A DNA stretch of 59,699 bases from Galactobacter valiniphilus (lineage in GTDB: Bacteria; Actinomycetota; Actinomycetes; Actinomycetales; Micrococcaceae). How positions within the stretch are numbered: the first letter of the stretch is position 1; every line of letters starts with the position of its first letter. The position numbers were made by a program, and so were the translations under genes. The notes beneath the pieces were generated by a model. It did no database searches. It had not been told where the DNA came from and saw only the letters and a program-made list of their open reading frames with translations. Shown piece after piece: positions 1 to 7,027 of this stretch. The DNA lies in the NCBI RefSeq assembly GCF_003575975.1, contig NZ_QQXK01000025.1:1-59699 (forward strand), written 5' to 3'.

Positions 1-82
1 CAATCATCACCGACCCCACACCGGCATCGGAGGCCTCTCACCCATCGATCGCGTCCACAACGTCAGTGGGAAGAACACCTAG
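1..82 (+). CDS. IS481-type transposase, C-terminal end only (partial)
   Basis: The frame that starts with the third base of a Tyr codon at position 1 reads YNHHRPHTGIGGLSPIDRV and a few more residues, then TAG at 80-82. The YN-HRPH-GI-GG-P-R pattern is the typical C-terminal end of the DDE integrase core of actinobacterial IS481-family transposases; the usual tail of the family (N-V-x-G-x-x-T-stop) is also present. The rest of the gene lies outside the window. I see no recognisable right terminal inverted repeat in the following 200 bases, so the element may be cut off soon after the stop codon. Recognition is by motif; a database search would settle the family. Confidence 0.75.
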   Translation, partial: NHHRPHTGIGGLSPIDRVHNVSGKNT

Positions 83-118
83 GTCGCCCGCCCGGGCCAC
101 CCGCCCGGGCCGCCCGCC

Positions 119-197
119 CGCCGTCGGGCACCCACCCGGCCGCCCGCCGTCCGGCGGAGGGCACCCATGCCCGCCATACGCCGTCGGGCACCCACCC
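119..197. repeat. GC-rich direct repeats carrying the CGCCGTCGGGC word
   Basis: CGCCGTCGGGCACCCACCC occurs twice exactly (119-137 and 179-197), 60 bases apart, with a degenerate third copy between (about 145-167). The core is the reverse complement of GCCCGACGGCG, which recurs in many gaps of this window. The whole 83-287 gap is low-complexity G/C and I see no gene in it. Confidence 0.7.
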
Positions 198-201
198 TCA
201 C

Positions 202-255
202 GCGCTTTGAGGCCGGATCTGCGCTGTGAGGCGCGAAAATCCCGCCTCAAAGCGC
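202..255. repeat. Palindrome with 12-base arms, probable terminator of marR
   Basis: GCGCTTTGAGGC (202-213) is exactly repeated in inverted form as GCCTCAAAGCGC (244-255); a further GCGCCTCAAAGCG follows at about 261-273. It lies just beyond the 3' end of the leftward marR gene and could act as its terminator. There is no T tract. Confidence 0.6.
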
Positions 256-287
256 GGAAAGCGCCTCAAAGCGGGGGGAAGCCGGGC

Positions 288-770
288 TCACCAGAGCCCG
301 TGCTCCTGCGTGGCCTCGCGGATCTTGCGCAGGGCCCCGGCCAGTACGGCCTGCTCCTCGGCCGTCAGCGGATCGAAGATCGTCTCGCGGACAAACGTCA
401 CGTGATCGGGCGCGGCGGCGCGGATGGCGTCCCAGCCGGCCTCGGTGAGGAGCACGTCCTGGCCGCGGCCATCGCAGCTGGAGGTCACGCGCTCGATGAG
501 GCCCTTGCCCTCCATGCGGCGCAGCAGGTGCGAGAGGCGGCTGCGTTCCCAGCCGAGGTCGGCGGCGGCGTCGCCGGCGCGCAGGCGGTGACCCTCGGCC
601 TCGGACAGGGTCGCGAGCACCGAGTACTCGCCCGTTGACAGCCCGGAATCGCGGGCGTTCTGGCGGTCGAGGGCGGCGGGGTAGCCCCACATGAACTCGC
701 GGATCGCGAGCCACGTCTCCTGCTCCTCAGCGTTGAGCCAGCGGGTGTCCTGGGGGGTTGGATCCGTCAC
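288..770 (-). CDS. MarR-family transcriptional regulator
   Basis: 160 residues, the usual MarR length. A winged helix-turn-helix runs from about residue 45 to 115 (SVLATLSEAEGHRLRAGD, then WERSRLSHLLRRMEGKGLI as recognition helix, followed by the wing), flanked by N- and C-terminal dimerisation helices. The GTG start at 770 has GGAGGA at 775-780. It is divergent from the hydroquinone reductase at 896, and a palindrome in the shared promoter region suggests that it represses both itself and that gene. The N-terminal RWLNAEE-W pattern and the length are shared with the second MarR at 27256, so the two look like paralogues. Ligand unknown; a quinone or phenolic compound would fit the neighbour. 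Confidence 0.9.
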   Translation of the reverse strand: MTDPTPQDTRWLNAEEQETWLAIREFMWGYPAALDRQNARDSGLSTGEYSVLATLSEAEGHRLRAGDAAADLGWERSRLSHLLRRMEGKGLIERVTSSCDGRGQDVLLTEAGWDAIRAAAPDHVTFVRETIFDPLTAEEQAVLAGALRKIREATQEHGLW

Positions 771-786
771 TGTTTCCTCCTACAAG

Positions 787-798
787 TTGACGTGTCAA
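787..798. promoter_or_regulatory. Candidate MarR operator
   Basis: TTGACGTGTCAA is an inverted repeat with 5-base arms TTGAC/GTCAA around GT, the classic look of a MarR-family site. It lies 17 bases upstream of the marR start codon and about 100 bases upstream of the divergent reductase start. Assignment to this MarR is inferred from position. Confidence 0.6.
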
Positions 799-895
799 TC
801 ATCTCACGGAAGACTGGGGATCACAACGCGGGGAGCGTCACCATCCTTTCATGGCGCGAAACGGCGGCAGCAGACGGCACGGAGGGCAGGCAATC

Positions 896-2017
896 ATGGG
901 CCAGCACGAGGCAAGCGAGTACTCCACCAAGGGCGCGTACGTGCACGGCGGCGAGGAGTTCAACCGCGACACCAACTACATCGAGGACCGCATCGTCGCC
1001 GACCCTGCGGCGGTGCGCACCCTTCCGGCCCCGCCGGCGTCCAAGGTCGGCTCCCTCGGCTTTGGACTCACCCCCGGCGCGCAGGCTTGGCCCGTCGAGG
1101 CCGGCCGCTACCGCCTCGTCGCCGCCCGCGCGTGTCCCTGGGCCAACCGCACCGTGATCGTCCGCCGCCTCCTGGGCCTCGAGGATGCGATCTCCCTGGG
1201 GCAGCCCGGCCCCGTGCACGACGTCCGCTCCTGGACCTTCGACCTCGACGAGGGCGGCAAGGATCCGGTGCTCGGCACCGAGCGTCTCCAGGAGAACTAC
1301 TTCAAGCGCTTCCCCGACTACCCGCGAGGCATCACGGTCCCGGCCATCGTCGACATCCCGAGCGGCGGTGTGGTCACCAACAACTACCCGCAGATCACCC
1401 TCGACTTCTCCACGCAGTGGAAGGAGTTCCACCGCGAGGGCGCTCCCAACCTCCTCCCCGAGGGCGAGCTCGATGAGATGTGGCCCGTCATGACCCGCGT
1501 CTTCACAGAGGTTAACAACGGCGTCTACCGCGCTGGCTTTGCCGGCTCCCAGGAGGCGTACGACGCCGCGTACGCGCGTCTGTGGGACGCGATGGATTGG
1601 CTGGAGGAGCGTTTGGCGACGCGCCGCTACCTCATGGGCCCCACGATCACCGAGGCCGATGTGCGCCTCTTCACGACGCTCGCGCGCTTCGACGCGGTGT
1701 ACCACGGGCACTTCAAGACGAACCGCAACAAGCTCGCCGAGATGGACAACCTCTGGGGCTACGCGCGCGACCTCTTCCAGACCCCCGGCTTCGGCGACAC
1801 GATCGACTTCGTCCAGATCAAGGACCACTACTACAAGGTGCACGAGGACATTAACCCCACGCGCATCGTCCCCGTGGGCCCGGACCTCTCCAATTGGCTC
1901 GACGATCACGACCGCGCCAAGCTCGGCGGCGCGCCCTTCGGCGACGGCACGGCGCCGGAGCCCGTCCGCGCCTCCGAGCGCGTGGCGGCCGGCCACAACC
2001 CGCTCTACCCGGCCTGA
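896..2017 (+). CDS. Glutathionyl/mycothionyl-hydroquinone reductase (YqjG/PcpF family)
   Basis: 373 residues from ATG 896, which has GGAGGG at 881-886; an upstream in-frame ATG at 851 lacks a good ribosome site. The family motif RACPWANR holds the catalytic Cys80 at the end of a thioredoxin-fold N-terminal domain, followed by an all-helical GST C-terminal domain with the conserved NNYPQITLDF and GPTITEADVRLFTTLARFD segments. Members reduce thiol conjugates of hydroquinones, releasing free hydroquinone and a disulfide. Actinobacteria generally make mycothiol rather than glutathione, so mycothiol is the likelier partner (inference). Regulated probably by the divergent MarR. Last gene before a convergent terminator. 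Confidence 0.92.
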   Translation: MGQHEASEYSTKGAYVHGGEEFNRDTNYIEDRIVADPAAVRTLPAPPASKVGSLGFGLTPGAQAWPVEAGRYRLVAARACPWANRTVIVRRLLGLEDAISLGQPGPVHDVRSWTFDLDEGGKDPVLGTERLQENYFKRFPDYPRGITVPAIVDIPSGGVVTNNYPQITLDFSTQWKEFHREGAPNLLPEGELDEMWPVMTRVFTEVNNGVYRAGFAGSQEAYDAAYARLWDAMDWLEERLATRRYLMGPTITEADVRLFTTLARFDAVYHGHFKTNRNKLAEMDNLWGYARDLFQTPGFGDTIDFVQIKDHYYKVHEDINPTRIVPVGPDLSNWLDDHDRAKLGGAPFGDGTAPEPVRASERVAAGHNPLYPA

Positions 2018-2037
2018 GCCGGCTCACCTTCACACGG

Positions 2038-2083
2038 CGCGACGGCGCGGTGGGGCACCCAGCCCCGCCGCGCCGTCGGGCGC
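2038..2083. terminator. Bidirectional hairpin between convergent genes
   Basis: CGCGACGGCGCGG (2038-2050) pairs with CCGCGCCGTCGGG (2068-2080), with an inner GGGGC/GCCCC stem. It sits between the reductase (+) and the interrupted isochorismatase gene (-). It contains the recurring CGACGGCG word. No T tract. Confidence 0.6.
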
Positions 2084-2085
2084 TG

Positions 2086-2640
2086 TCAGGAAAAGACGAC
2101 GTCCGCGGCGTCCACCACGGCGGCGGTGCGCCCCGGCGCGGCCTGGAACTGCCAGTACAGATTGGTGTGCGCGATGACGTCGTCCACGGGCGGCGCGCCC
2201 CAGGCGCTCTTGTCGCCGGCGGTGTGCGCGTCGCCCACGAGGGTGACGTCGTAGCCGCGCGTGAAGCCGCCGTGGATGGTGGAGCGCACGCACGCGTCCG
2301 TCTCCGCGCCGGTGACCACGAGCCGCCCCACGCGGGCCGCCGCAAGCACGTCCTCCAGGTCGGTCCCCTCGAAGGAGTCGCCGTAGCGCTTGTGCACGCG
2401 GGCCTCGCCGTCCGCCGGCACCAGCTCGGGCACGATCTCCCAGCCGGGCGTCCCGCGCACCAGCTCCTCGTCCTCGGAGTGCTGCACCCACACCACCGGC
2501 GCGCCCTCGGCCCGCGCCCGTTACACCAGGTCCGCGATCCGCGCCACCACCTCGTCGCGGTGCGGCGCCTCGGCGACCACGTCGTTCTGCACGTCCACCA
2601 CCACGAGGGCGGTGCTGTCTCGATCCTGCAAGGTGCTCAT
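2086..2640 (-). pseudogene. Isochorismatase-family cysteine hydrolase interrupted by one in-frame TAA
   Basis: Reading leftwards from ATG 2640, the frame gives the isochorismatase start (ALVVVDVQND with Asp16), then a TAA at 2523-2521 in place of codon 40, and continues in the same frame through VVWVQHSEDEE, HKRYGDSF (Lys84) and ETDACVRSTIHGG (Cys117) to a normal stop at 2086. Asp, Lys and Cys of the catalytic triad are all present and the full length, 184 residues, is normal. A single base change (GAA Glu to TAA) explains the break. Either a recent nonsense mutation, a sequencing error, or readthrough; a restart inside the second half would lack Asp16. Divergent from the RNase H gene. Confidence 0.85.
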
Positions 2641-2736
2641 GGGCTGCCCTCTCGGCCAAGCTGCGCTGACCGTCCAAGCGTAGAACGCGTCCCCGACGGT
2701 GGAAGCGGCGTCCGCCCCCTGTGATGAGATAGCACC

Positions 2737-3738
2737 ATGACGATCATCGCGGCGGCGGACGGCAGCGCCCTGGGCAACCCCGGGCCGGCCGGTTGGGCTT
2801 GGTACATCGACGACAACACCTGGCACGCCGGCGGCTGGAAGCGTGGCACCAACAACCAGGGCGAGCTCATGGCCGTCCTGGACCTCCTGCGGTCCACGGC
2901 CCACACGGGCGAGCCGCTGCGGATCCTCTGCGACTCCCAGTACGTCATCAACTCCGTCACGAAGTGGATGAAGGGCTGGAAGAAGAAGGGCTGGAAGAAG
3001 GCAGACGGCAAGCCCGTCCTCAACCAGGACCTCCTGAAGGACATCGACGCAGCGCTCGAGGGCCGCGACGTGAGCTTCGAGTGGGTCAAGGGCCACGCCG
3101 GCCACCCGCTCAACGAGGCAGCCGACGACCGCGCCCGCGGCGCCGCCACCGCCTACCAGGGCGGCAAGGAGCCGGACGCGGGGCCGAGCTACCCGGGTGC
3201 CGCCGGTTCAACGCACGACGGCGCGGCGTCCGGTTCCGGCGCGGCCGCGGGCCAGCGCGGGGCCGGGACGGGCACCCCGGCTTCCTCGAGCGCGGCCGCG
3301 CGCGGTGGCGAGCCGGGCCGCGGTGGCGACACCGCGTCGTCGGGCACCGACGCCGAGCCGAGCGGCGACAGCCTGCCCGGCCTAGACGAGGCGGCCGGCC
3401 TCGCCACGCCCGTGGGCGTGGCCCTGACGCTCGAGGCCGAGGTGATGGACGCCGTCGAGCGTCAGGACCCCGAGACCCTGCGCTTCCTGCTCTCGCCCTC
3501 CTTCCGCGGCGTGGGCGCCGCCGGCGAGCTGCTGGACGCCGCCTCGCTCGCCGCCTCCGAGGCAGCGCGCTCCACGGTGGACGGCGTGGAGCGCCTCGCC
3601 GAGGAGCTGCACGGCGAGGTCGTGCAGCTGGCCTACCTCGTCTTCCGCGGCCCCGCCTCCTCCGTCATCACCTCGTGGTGGCGGCGCGAATCCGGGCGCT
3701 GGCGCTGCTTCTTCCGCCAGGAAACCGCGCGCGGCTGA
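2737..3738 (+). CDS. rnhA: Ribonuclease HI with C-terminal SnoaL/NTF2-like (DUF4440-type) domain
   Basis: 333 residues. Residues 1-140 are RNase HI: Asp8 (AAADGSALGNPG), Glu43 (NNQGELMAVLDLL), Asp66 (CDSQYVINS), His124 (GHAGHPLNE) and Asp130, so all catalytic residues are there; the basic KGWKKKGWKKADGK handle is also kept. It degrades RNA in RNA-DNA hybrids. Residues about 145-215 are an Ala/Gly/Ser-rich linker, and 225-333 form a small alpha+beta domain (EAEVMDAVERQDPETLRFLL, ending SSVITSWWRRESGRWRCFFR) that looks like the DUF4440/SnoaL fold used as a nuclear-transport-factor-2-like cone. Role of the second domain unknown. The linker DNA contains the GCACGACGGCGCG word near 3212. Confidence 0.9.
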   Translation: MTIIAAADGSALGNPGPAGWAWYIDDNTWHAGGWKRGTNNQGELMAVLDLLRSTAHTGEPLRILCDSQYVINSVTKWMKGWKKKGWKKADGKPVLNQDLLKDIDAALEGRDVSFEWVKGHAGHPLNEAADDRARGAATAYQGGKEPDAGPSYPGAAGSTHDGAASGSGAAAGQRGAGTGTPASSSAAARGGEPGRGGDTASSGTDAEPSGDSLPGLDEAAGLATPVGVALTLEAEVMDAVERQDPETLRFLLSPSFRGVGAAGELLDAASLAASEAARSTVDGVERLAEELHGEVVQLAYLVFRGPASSVITSWWRRESGRWRCFFRQETARG

Positions 3739-3783
3739 GCCCGCGCCCCAGACCACATCTCACCCGGAACACCAGGGAGCACC

Positions 3784-4938
3784 ATGCAGCAGCCCATCAT
3801 CGCCCCGCGCTTCGAGGGCGTCGCGCGCCTTCTCGCCGAGGCCACGGAGCAGGACCCGACTCACCGTGCCCAGCTCGCCGTCTACCTGCGCGGCGAGCCC
3901 GTGCTGGATCTCGCGGTGGGCGAGGGCCTGGACACGGGCCGCCTGCACGGCGTCTTCTCGGTCTCCAAGGGCCTCTCCTCGCTCGTCTTCGCGAAGCTGA
4001 TCCAGGACGGGCTCGTGGACCCGGCCGGCCCGGTGGCCCAGTACTGGCCCGAGTTTGCCGTGGCGGGCAAGGGCGCCGTCACGGTCGAGCAGCTGCTCTC
4101 GCACCAGGCCGGCCTGCCCGGGCCCGTCAACGGCCTGGACATGGACGACTTCCTCGACTCCCGCCCGGCCGCCGCGATCCTCGCTGCCCTGGCCCCGCAG
4201 TGGACCCCCGGCGTGGCCTTTGGCTACCACGCGCTGACCTTCGGCACCTTCATCGAGGAGCTGGTCTTGCGGATCACTGGCCGCCGCGTGCAGGAGCTCT
4301 ACGAGGAGTGGATCCGTGTCCCCGCGGAGGCCGACGCCTGGCTCGGCCTGCCCGAGGAGCAGGAGGCGCGTTACGTGCCGGTGCCGTCCGTGGGCGGGAT
4401 GGGCTTCGTCGACCCGTTCGGGCTCTCGGGGCTGGCGATGAACTCGATCGCCGGCTTCCTCGATGCGAACGGCCAGCGCTCCTACGACCTCATGCAGGTC
4501 CCGAACCTGCGCCGCGTGCGCGAGGTCGGGCCGGCGGCAGTGGGCGGCGTCGCGAGCGCGCGCGGCCTGGCCCGCGCCTACGCCTACGCGACCACTGGGC
4601 TGCGCCGCGCCGACGGCTCGCTCACCGCGCCGCTGCTGAGCGCGGCGACGATCGCGGAGGTGTCCCGCGACCGGGCGTTCGGGCACGACCGGATCTCCGG
4701 GAACATGAAGGCCTTCGGCGTGGGCTTCATGCGCCCGAACCCCAACAACGACTGGGGTTCCGCCGCGGCCTTTGGGCACGACGGCGCCAACGGCACCGTG
4801 AGCTTCGCCGACCCGGGCTGGGGCCTCACCTTTGCGTACCTGCCGTTCACGCCGCAGGCCGGCGGCACCAACGGCTGCCTGGCCCAGCGCCTCACGGTCG
4901 CGGTCCGCGAGGCGATCCTGGCGCAGCTCGCGGGCTGA
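3784..4938 (+). CDS. Serine hydrolase of the beta-lactamase/EstB esterase family
   Basis: 384 residues with the class C beta-lactamase fold. The SxxK motif is S59-V-S-K62 in HGVFSVSKGLSSLVFAKL, and the second motif is the esterase-type Tyr in FGYHALTFGTFIEEL (about residue 145). HDGANG (about 340) is near the position of the third motif. No signal peptide, so cytoplasmic. This pattern is typical of EstB-like carboxylesterases rather than secreted penicillinases; the substrate cannot be read from the sequence. AGGGAGC precedes the ATG. It follows rnhA by 45 bases and may be cotranscribed. Confidence 0.88.
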   Translation: MQQPIIAPRFEGVARLLAEATEQDPTHRAQLAVYLRGEPVLDLAVGEGLDTGRLHGVFSVSKGLSSLVFAKLIQDGLVDPAGPVAQYWPEFAVAGKGAVTVEQLLSHQAGLPGPVNGLDMDDFLDSRPAAAILAALAPQWTPGVAFGYHALTFGTFIEELVLRITGRRVQELYEEWIRVPAEADAWLGLPEEQEARYVPVPSVGGMGFVDPFGLSGLAMNSIAGFLDANGQRSYDLMQVPNLRRVREVGPAAVGGVASARGLARAYAYATTGLRRADGSLTAPLLSAATIAEVSRDRAFGHDRISGNMKAFGVGFMRPNPNNDWGSAAAFGHDGANGTVSFADPGWGLTFAYLPFTPQAGGTNGCLAQRLTVAVREAILAQLAG

Positions 4939-4960
4939 GCCCGCGCTTCTTGGTCCCAAC

Positions 4961-5007
4961 GCCCGACGGCGCGTGGCCGGCTCCCAGCCAGCCACGCGCC
5001 GTCGTGC
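4961..5007. terminator. Hairpin terminator with CGACGGCG stem
   Basis: GCCCGACGGCGCGTGGC (4961-4977) and GCCACGCGCCGTCGTGC (4991-5007) form a 17-base stem with one mismatch, between convergent genes. The stem is the recurring GC(C/A)CGACGGCGCG word facing itself. Confidence 0.7.
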
Positions 5008-5010
5008 TGT

Positions 5011-5775
5011 TCACTCCTCGAGTTCCCTTCCGGCACATTTCGTCGAATCCCGCACAGATGGTGCGGGATTCGACGAAAAAGGCGGGATGAGACGAGCGCT
5101 CGCCGGGGCCTCCGAGGCGAGCCAGGCGGCACCGGCCAGCGGCCAGCCCTCCGTCACGAGTGGCTCCTGGCCGGCGGCCAGGACCAGGGCCGCGGCGCCG
5201 TCGCCGGCGAGGGAGGCCTCGAGGCGTTCGATCTCCCCGGGCCGGGCGGACACGAGCTCGTTGGCCAGGCGGTCGGCCGCGCGGGCTGCGTCGGCCAGCA
5301 CGGCCACGGTGCGGGCCCGGTCGCCGTCGCCGCGGCGGCGCACCGCCAGGGCGGCGTGCCAGCCGGGCGTCCCGGCGAGGGCGACGTCGGCCACGGCCAG
5401 ACCGTTCTCGTCGGCGATGCTGGCGCGCCACGGATCCCCGAAGAAGGGGTCCGCCCCGTCCTCCGGCGCGCGCCGCGGGCGCGGTGAGCCGGAGGCGAGC
5501 ACATCGCCGTCGGCGGAGAGCGCCCAGTGCATGAAGCCGAGCCCATCGAGGGCCAACCCGGCCTCGTCGAGGAGCCGGGCGCGCAGCGCCGTGCCGCCCA
5601 CGGTGCCCGGCACGCGTTCCCAGCGCGGCGCCGTCTCCAGCGCCAGGCGCTTGATGACCTCGGTGGCTGCCTCCGCCTCGTCCGGCTCGGCCGGCACGGT
5701 CAGGGTCATGCGGACGCCGTGGGCGTCGAAGGCCTCGAGGTGGGGGAGGGGCGTCTCGTTCGGCAGGGCGGTCAT
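5011..5775 (-). CDS. ApbE-like protein, divergent (FAD:protein FMN transferase family)
   Basis: 254 residues from ATG 5775, overlapping the stop of the upstream gene as ATGA, so translation is coupled. The middle and C-terminal parts follow the ApbE layout: VGGTALRARLLDEAGL in place of DLGG-x-x-KG, SADGDVLASGSP like the AGGD segment, PWRASIAD, and RARTVAVLADAARAADRLANEL like the DA-x-A-T-A metal site, but with Thr replaced by Asn. The N-terminal half of normal ApbE (about 300 residues) is shortened. It may bind flavin or be inactive. The last about 25 codons are made by a dispersed palindrome (5030-5088), so the C-terminus is probably not ancestral. Family assignment is by motif order and is tentative. 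Confidence 0.55.
   Translation of the reverse strand: MTALPNETPLPHLEAFDAHGVRMTLTVPAEPDEAEAATEVIKRLALETAPRWERVPGTVGGTALRARLLDEAGLALDGLGFMHWALSADGDVLASGSPRPRRAPEDGADPFFGDPWRASIADENGLAVADVALAGTPGWHAALAVRRRGDGDRARTVAVLADAARAADRLANELVSARPGEIERLEASLAGDGAAALVLAAGQEPLVTEGWPLAGAAWLASEAPASARLIPPFSSNPAPSVRDSTKCAGRELEE
5030..5088. repeat. Palindromic repeat family 1, copy A
   Basis: TTTCGTCGAATCCCGCAC (5038-5055) and its exact inverted copy (5061-5078) form an 18-base stem with a 5-base loop; the element continues to about 5088 with AAGGCGGGA. Related copies are at 26864-26922 and 32525-32583. This copy lies inside the 3' end of the ApbE-like gene. Confidence 0.9.
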
Positions 5776-6053
5776 GCCGCCACCGCCCGGTGGTGGCCGC
5801 GGGTCGTGACGTCCGCCGGGGCGGATCCGAGCAGGGCCTCGGCGCTGACGGTGCGCCAGGCCGCAGCAGAACCCGTGGACACGGTGGCCAGGCCGGAGCC
5901 GCCCGGCACCGCCGAGCCGGAGCGCGCCTCGCTGGCCCCGCCTTGCGGCCCGTGGCCGTTGGAGAGCCCCCACCCGGCGCCGAGGCCGAGAACGCCGGCC
6001 GCGGCGAGGGAGACGGAGGCGACACCGGTCAGGACGCGCTGGGTGAAGTTCAT
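5772..6053 (-). CDS. Small exported protein of unknown function
   Basis: 93 residues. MNFTQRVLTG followed by a hydrophobic stretch (VASVSLAAAGVLGLGAGWGL) looks like a signal peptide or a single N-terminal membrane segment; the rest is a short Gly/Ser/Ala-rich tail. ATG 6053 has GGGTGAGG just upstream. Its TGA overlaps the ATG of the ApbE-like gene, implying a functional link: exported flavoprotein systems often pair an ApbE protein with a small exported substrate, but the flavinylation motif (D/S-G-A-T) is not seen here. I do not recognise a family. Divergent from the VIT gene. Confidence 0.6.
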   Translation of the reverse strand: MNFTQRVLTGVASVSLAAAGVLGLGAGWGLSNGHGPQGGASEARSGSAVPGGSGLATVSTGSAAAWRTVSAEALLGSAPADVTTRGHHRAVAA

Positions 6054-6166
6054 GCCCTCACCCTTCCCAGCCTGTCTGTGCGCTTCCTGGGTGTGCTCTG
6101 ACGGGGGCCGATGAACATCCTGGGGAAGGCAACGCATCCCAGCAACGGCGCGGATCCGCGGGCGGG

Positions 6167-6185
6167 TAAGGAAAGCCTTTCCTGC
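6167..6185. promoter_or_regulatory. DtxR/IdeR-like iron box
   Basis: TAAGGAAAGCCTTTCCTGC contains a perfect 15-base palindrome AGGAAAGCCTTTCCT (6169-6183) and keeps the AGG-x-x-AGCCT-x-x-CCT spacing of the actinobacterial iron box (TTAGGTTAGCCTAACCTAA). It is about 37 bases upstream of the VIT start and between two divergent genes. By analogy with IdeR control of iron storage, it could activate or derepress VIT when iron is high; only the site is seen. Confidence 0.6.
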
Positions 6186-6221
6186 CTGGCGCCCGGGCGT
6201 GGCGAGGGGGAGGATGACGCC

Positions 6222-6965
6222 ATGAGTCGCAACGATTCCCCCGAGACCACCCTGCCGGAGGCACCCCACGCCGAGGAACACAGCGCCGAGGGCCTGGCCA
6301 GCAAGCTGAATTGGCTGCGCGCCGGCGTGCTCGGCGCCAACGACGGCATCGTGTCCGTGGCCGCCGTGGTGGTTGGCGTCGCGGGCGCCACCCAGGAGGT
6401 GGGCCCCATCGTGGTGGCCGGCGCCGCAGCAGTGGTGGGCGGCGCCATCTCCATGGCCCTCGGCGAGTACGTCTCCGTCTCCAGCCAGCGCGACGCCCAG
6501 CGCGCCCTCGTCGCGAAGGAGCGCGAGGAACTCGCCACCATGCCGGAGGAGGAGCTCGAGGAGCTCACCCAGCTCTACGAGGCCAAGGGGCTCAGCCGCC
6601 CCACGGCGGAGCGGGTGGCCCAGGAGCTCACGGAGAAGGACGCGCTGCGCGCCCACCTCGAGACCGAGCTGCACATCGACGAGGACGACATCCCCTCGCC
6701 GTGGTCCGCCGCGATCGCCTCGGCGGTCTCCTTCCTGGTCGGCGCCGCGCTGCCCTTCCTCATGGCGATCCTGCTCCCGCCGTCCATTCGCATCCCGGCG
6801 ACCTTCGTGGCGGTGCTCGTGGCACTGGCCCTGACCGGTGCCGTGGGGGCCTACCTGGGCGGCGCCAAGGGCACGCGGGCCGCGATCCGCACCATCATCG
6901 GCGGGGCCCTCGCGCTCGCCGTGACGTGGGGGATCGGCGCCTGGCTCGGCACGAGCGTGGCTTAG
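6222..6965 (+). CDS. VIT1/CCC1-family iron/manganese transporter
   Basis: 247 residues from ATG 6222, preceded by GGGGGAGGA. Pattern of the VIT family: an N-terminal cytoplasmic segment leading into LNWLRAGVLGANDGIVSVAAVVVGVAGA (first membrane helix with the conserved GANDG), a second helix with GGAISMALGEYVSVSSQRDAQ, an acidic helical metal-binding arm (KEREELATMPEEELEELTQ to HIDEDDIPSP, about residues 90-160), and three C-terminal membrane helices. The family exports Fe(II) or Mn(II) from the cytosol against protons. Iron control is suggested by the upstream DtxR-like box. Confidence 0.93.
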   Translation: MSRNDSPETTLPEAPHAEEHSAEGLASKLNWLRAGVLGANDGIVSVAAVVVGVAGATQEVGPIVVAGAAAVVGGAISMALGEYVSVSSQRDAQRALVAKEREELATMPEEELEELTQLYEAKGLSRPTAERVAQELTEKDALRAHLETELHIDEDDIPSPWSAAIASAVSFLVGAALPFLMAILLPPSIRIPATFVAVLVALALTGAVGAYLGGAKGTRAAIRTIIGGALALAVTWGIGAWLGTSVA

Positions 6966-7027
6966 GCGCACGCGTCACCGAACGCCACCGGCCTCACCCG
7001 GCGCCCCCACGGGCGTAGGGTGAGGCC

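Noticed and set aside
119-273. Evenly spaced repeats as a possible CRISPR array
   Set aside because: Only two exact copies, G/C low complexity, no third regular copy and no cas gene.
851-895. Upstream ATG at 851 as the start of the hydroquinone reductase
   Set aside because: The ATG at 896 has a much better ribosome site and the extra 15 residues do not belong to the family.
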